Source: Eubacterium sp. (GTDB lineage Bacteria > Bacillota > Clostridia > Acetivibrionales > DSM-1351). Taken from it: DNA of 64,000 nt. Shown in pieces: positions 62,330-64,000 of this stretch; positions within the stretch are counted from its first letter, which is position 1, and each line of letters starts with the position of its first letter. The position numbers were made by a program, and so were the translations under genes. The notes below the pieces were generated by a model. It was not told the origin of the DNA and ran no database searches. It worked only from the letters and a program-made list of their open reading frames with translations. The stretch spans positions 1 through 64,000 of the forward strand of contig JAQSXC010000003.1 of the NCBI GenBank assembly GCA_029266335.1. Direction: 5' to 3'.

Positions 62330-64000
62330 TCAATCCCGGCTTACATTTTCATTGTCAGGCTCATAACCCCCGTATTTTTCGTAGTTGCTGTTTAATACAA
62401 GCTGGTATTCCAGGTCAAAGGGAGCTCCGATACAGTAATTATCATTAACTGCCGGAGTAAAGTTGCACACAAATATCAGCATGTCATGGTAGTCCTTACC
62501 CTTGCGCATAAAGGAAACCACACTGTGTTCATTATCGTTGCAGTCGATCCACTCAAAGCCGTCATAGCTGAAATCCACCTGGTAGAGGGCTTTTTCGCAG
62601 GTATATAAATTATTGAGATCACGGACAAAGGTCTGCATTTTTTTATGCATATCATAGTCCAGCAGGTGCCAGTCCAGACCTTTTTTATCATTCCACTCAA
62701 TAAACTGCCCGAACTCACTGCCCATGAAGAGAAGCTTCTTACCAGGATGTCCATAGGTATAACCATAGGTTACTCTTAGACCAGCAAATTTTTGCCAGTA
62801 GTCTCCGGGCATTTTATTGAGCATTGAGCATTTTCCGTGCACAACCTCATCATGGGACAGCACAAGCAAGTAGTTTTCACTGAAGGCATACATCATAGAG
62901 AAAGTTATAAGGTTATGATGGTATTTGCGGTATATAGGATCCATGCTGACGTACTTAAGGAAATCATTCATCCAGCCCATATTCCACTTGAAGGTGAAGC
63001 CAAGCCCTCCCATATAGGGTGGCTTTGTTATCATAGGCCAGGAGGAAGATTCTTCAGCAATCATCATTATACCTTTAAAGTAGCCAAAAACAGTGGTATT
63101 CAACTGCTTCAGGAAATCTACAGCCTCAAGATTCATATTTCCGCCAAACTTGTTGGGAATCCACTGATCGGGTTTTTTTGCATAGTCCAGATAAATCATG
63201 GAGGCTACGGCATCAACCCTTAGCCCGTCAATATGGTATTTCTCGAACCAGAATACTGCATTTGAAATAAGAAAGTTCCTGACTTCATTTCTTCCGTGAT
63301 TGAATACAAGGGTTCCCCACTCGGGATGTTCTCCCTGCTTTGGGTCGGCATGCTCATAAACGGCAGTACCGTCAAAACGTGCAAGACCATGTGCATCTTT
63401 GGGAAAATGCGCCGGCACCCAGTCCAGAATCACTCCGATACCATTTTGATGGCACTGATCAACCAGATACATGAAATCCTGCGGGGTGCCGTAACGGCTT
63501 GTCACTGCATAGTAACCTGTAACCTGATAGCCCCAGGAGCCGTCAAAGGGGTGCTCCGTTACGGGAAGCAGTTCAATATGGGTATAGCCCATATACTTTA
63601 TATACGGGACTAATCTGTCGGCTATAGTTCTATAGTTAAGGAACAGATCCCCGTTTTCATCGGGTTCGGCCGGGGAGGACCAGGTTCCCAGATGTAATTC
63701 ATATATTGATACCGGGGAAGAGAATGCATCCGAAGTCTCTCTATCCAGAAGCCAGCCCGTATCATTCCACTCGTAGTTTTCTATGTCATGTACTACGGAG
63801 GCTTTTGCTGGGCGTTTCTCAGCATAGTAGGCATAGGGATCTGCTTTAGCCATTATCTGTCCTGCCTGAGTCTTAATTTCAAATTTATAAAGGTCTCCGG
63901 TTGTGACCAGTGGAATGAACAGCTCCCAGATGCCTGAAGCCCCCAGTTGTCTCATTTGATGTCTGCGGCCGTCCCATTGATTGAAGCCGCCGATAACACT
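62330..64000 (-). CDS. glgB: 1,4-alpha-glucan branching enzyme GlgB (N-terminus outside window)
   Basis: GH13 enzyme that makes alpha-1,6 branches in glycogen. The reading frame continues past the track start to base 64000 ([14 protein letters not shown]), part of the CBM48 module, so the gene is cut by the window. Catalytic motifs are [15 protein letters not shown] (nucleophile aspartate), IAEESSSWP (acid/base glutamate) and [30 protein letters not shown] is also diagnostic. About 556 residues are visible. It is convergent with the AAA/TOPRIM cassette. Confidence 0.96.
   Translation of the reverse strand, partial: SVIGGFNQWDGRRHQMRQLGASGIWELFIPLVTTGDLYKFEIKTQAGQIMAKADPYAYYAEKRPAKASVVHDIENYEWNDTGWLLDRETSDAFSSPVSIYELHLGTWSSPAEPDENGDLFLNYRTIADRLVPYIKYMGYTHIELLPVTEHPFDGSWGYQVTGYYAVTSRYGTPQDFMYLVDQCHQNGIGVILDWVPAHFPKDAHGLARFDGTAVYEHADPKQGEHPEWGTLVFNHGRNEVRNFLISNAVFWFEKYHIDGLRVDAVASMIYLDYAKKPDQWIPNKFGGNMNLEAVDFLKQLNTTVFGYFKGIMMIAEESSSWPMITKPPYMGGLGFTFKWNMGWMNDFLKYVSMDPIYRKYHHNLITFSMMYAFSENYLLVLSHDEVVHGKCSMLNKMPGDYWQKFAGLRVTYGYTYGHPGKKLLFMGSEFGQFIEWNDKKGLDWHLLDYDMHKKMQTFVRDLNNLYTCEKALYQVDFSYDGFEWIDCNDNEHSVVSFMRKGKDYHDMLIFVCNFTPAVNDNYCIGAPFDLEYQLVLNSNYEKYGGYEPDNENVSRD

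Noticed and set aside
62837-63223. Forward ORFs inside glgB
   Set aside because: They are antisense to clear GH13 catalytic motifs on the reverse strand.

Overview
The window looks like chromosomal DNA of an anaerobic, plant-fibre-degrading Firmicute of the class Clostridia, most like the cellulolytic Ruminiclostridium/Clostridium cluster III group. This is inferred from an SLH-anchored giant glycosidase, YesM/YesN two-component genes beside LplB/YtcP-type sugar permeases, the complete anaerobic (cbi) cobalamin pathway, cobalamin riboswitches, strong AGGAGG ribosome sites and moderately low G+C. No tRNA, rRNA, prophage or CRISPR array was seen.

Region 1 (1-30.2 kb) is mostly a beta-galactan/galactoside utilisation locus. 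It holds a secreted, surface-anchored 2811-residue GH53-like protein with many Ig-like and carbohydrate-binding modules (its start lies outside the window), two paralogous cytoplasmic GH35 beta-galactosidases, a cytoplasmic GH53 galactanase, a YesMN sensor/regulator pair, and an ABC importer with two permeases and two near-duplicate lipoprotein binding proteins. The likely scheme is surface cleavage, import of oligosaccharides, and trimming inside the cell. Set into this locus is a cobalamin riboswitch followed by a BtuFCD-type corrinoid importer and a CGGC-domain protein. A DUF116 protein closes the region.

Region 2 (30.3-41.2 kb) is mixed. It has a NodB-fold-like 610-residue protein of unknown function with an overlapping zinc-ribbon mini-protein and a divergent AraC regulator, then a YegS/DagK-type lipid kinase, SbcD and SbcC, a membrane-bound chemoreceptor-like protein, and the corrinoid adenosyltransferase.

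Region 3 (41.2-58.7 kb) is one long forward cobalamin cluster. A second cobalamin riboswitch and terminator lead into cbiM-N-Q-O (cobalt import), then cbiD, cbiL, cbiF, cbiG, hemA, cbiH, cbiJ, cbiX, cbiET (fused), cbiA, cbiP, cbiC, cbiB and cobD (threonine-phosphate decarboxylase). With the adenosyltransferase this carries sirohydrochlorin to adenosylcobinamide phosphate. The nucleotide-loop genes (cobU, cobS, cobT, cobC) are not here.

Region 4 (58.7-64 kb) has a TetR regulator with a clear promoter and palindromic operator, overlapping an iron-sulfur-flavoprotein-like reductase; an A+T-rich two-gene cassette (AAA-15 ATPase plus TOPRIM-like protein) that looks like an uncharacterised OLD/PARIS-like defence pair; and the reverse-strand glgB, cut by the window end.

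Two families of short intergenic palindromic elements punctuate the window. Family 1 is about 65-75 bp (four copies). Family 2 is about 145-165 bp with long imperfect terminal inverted repeats (two good copies, one diverged copy and remnants). Several copies lie inside the cobalamin cluster. Other points of note are a probable AUA start codon for cbiH, and a 19-nt identical leader element before cbiX and the CGGC-domain gene.
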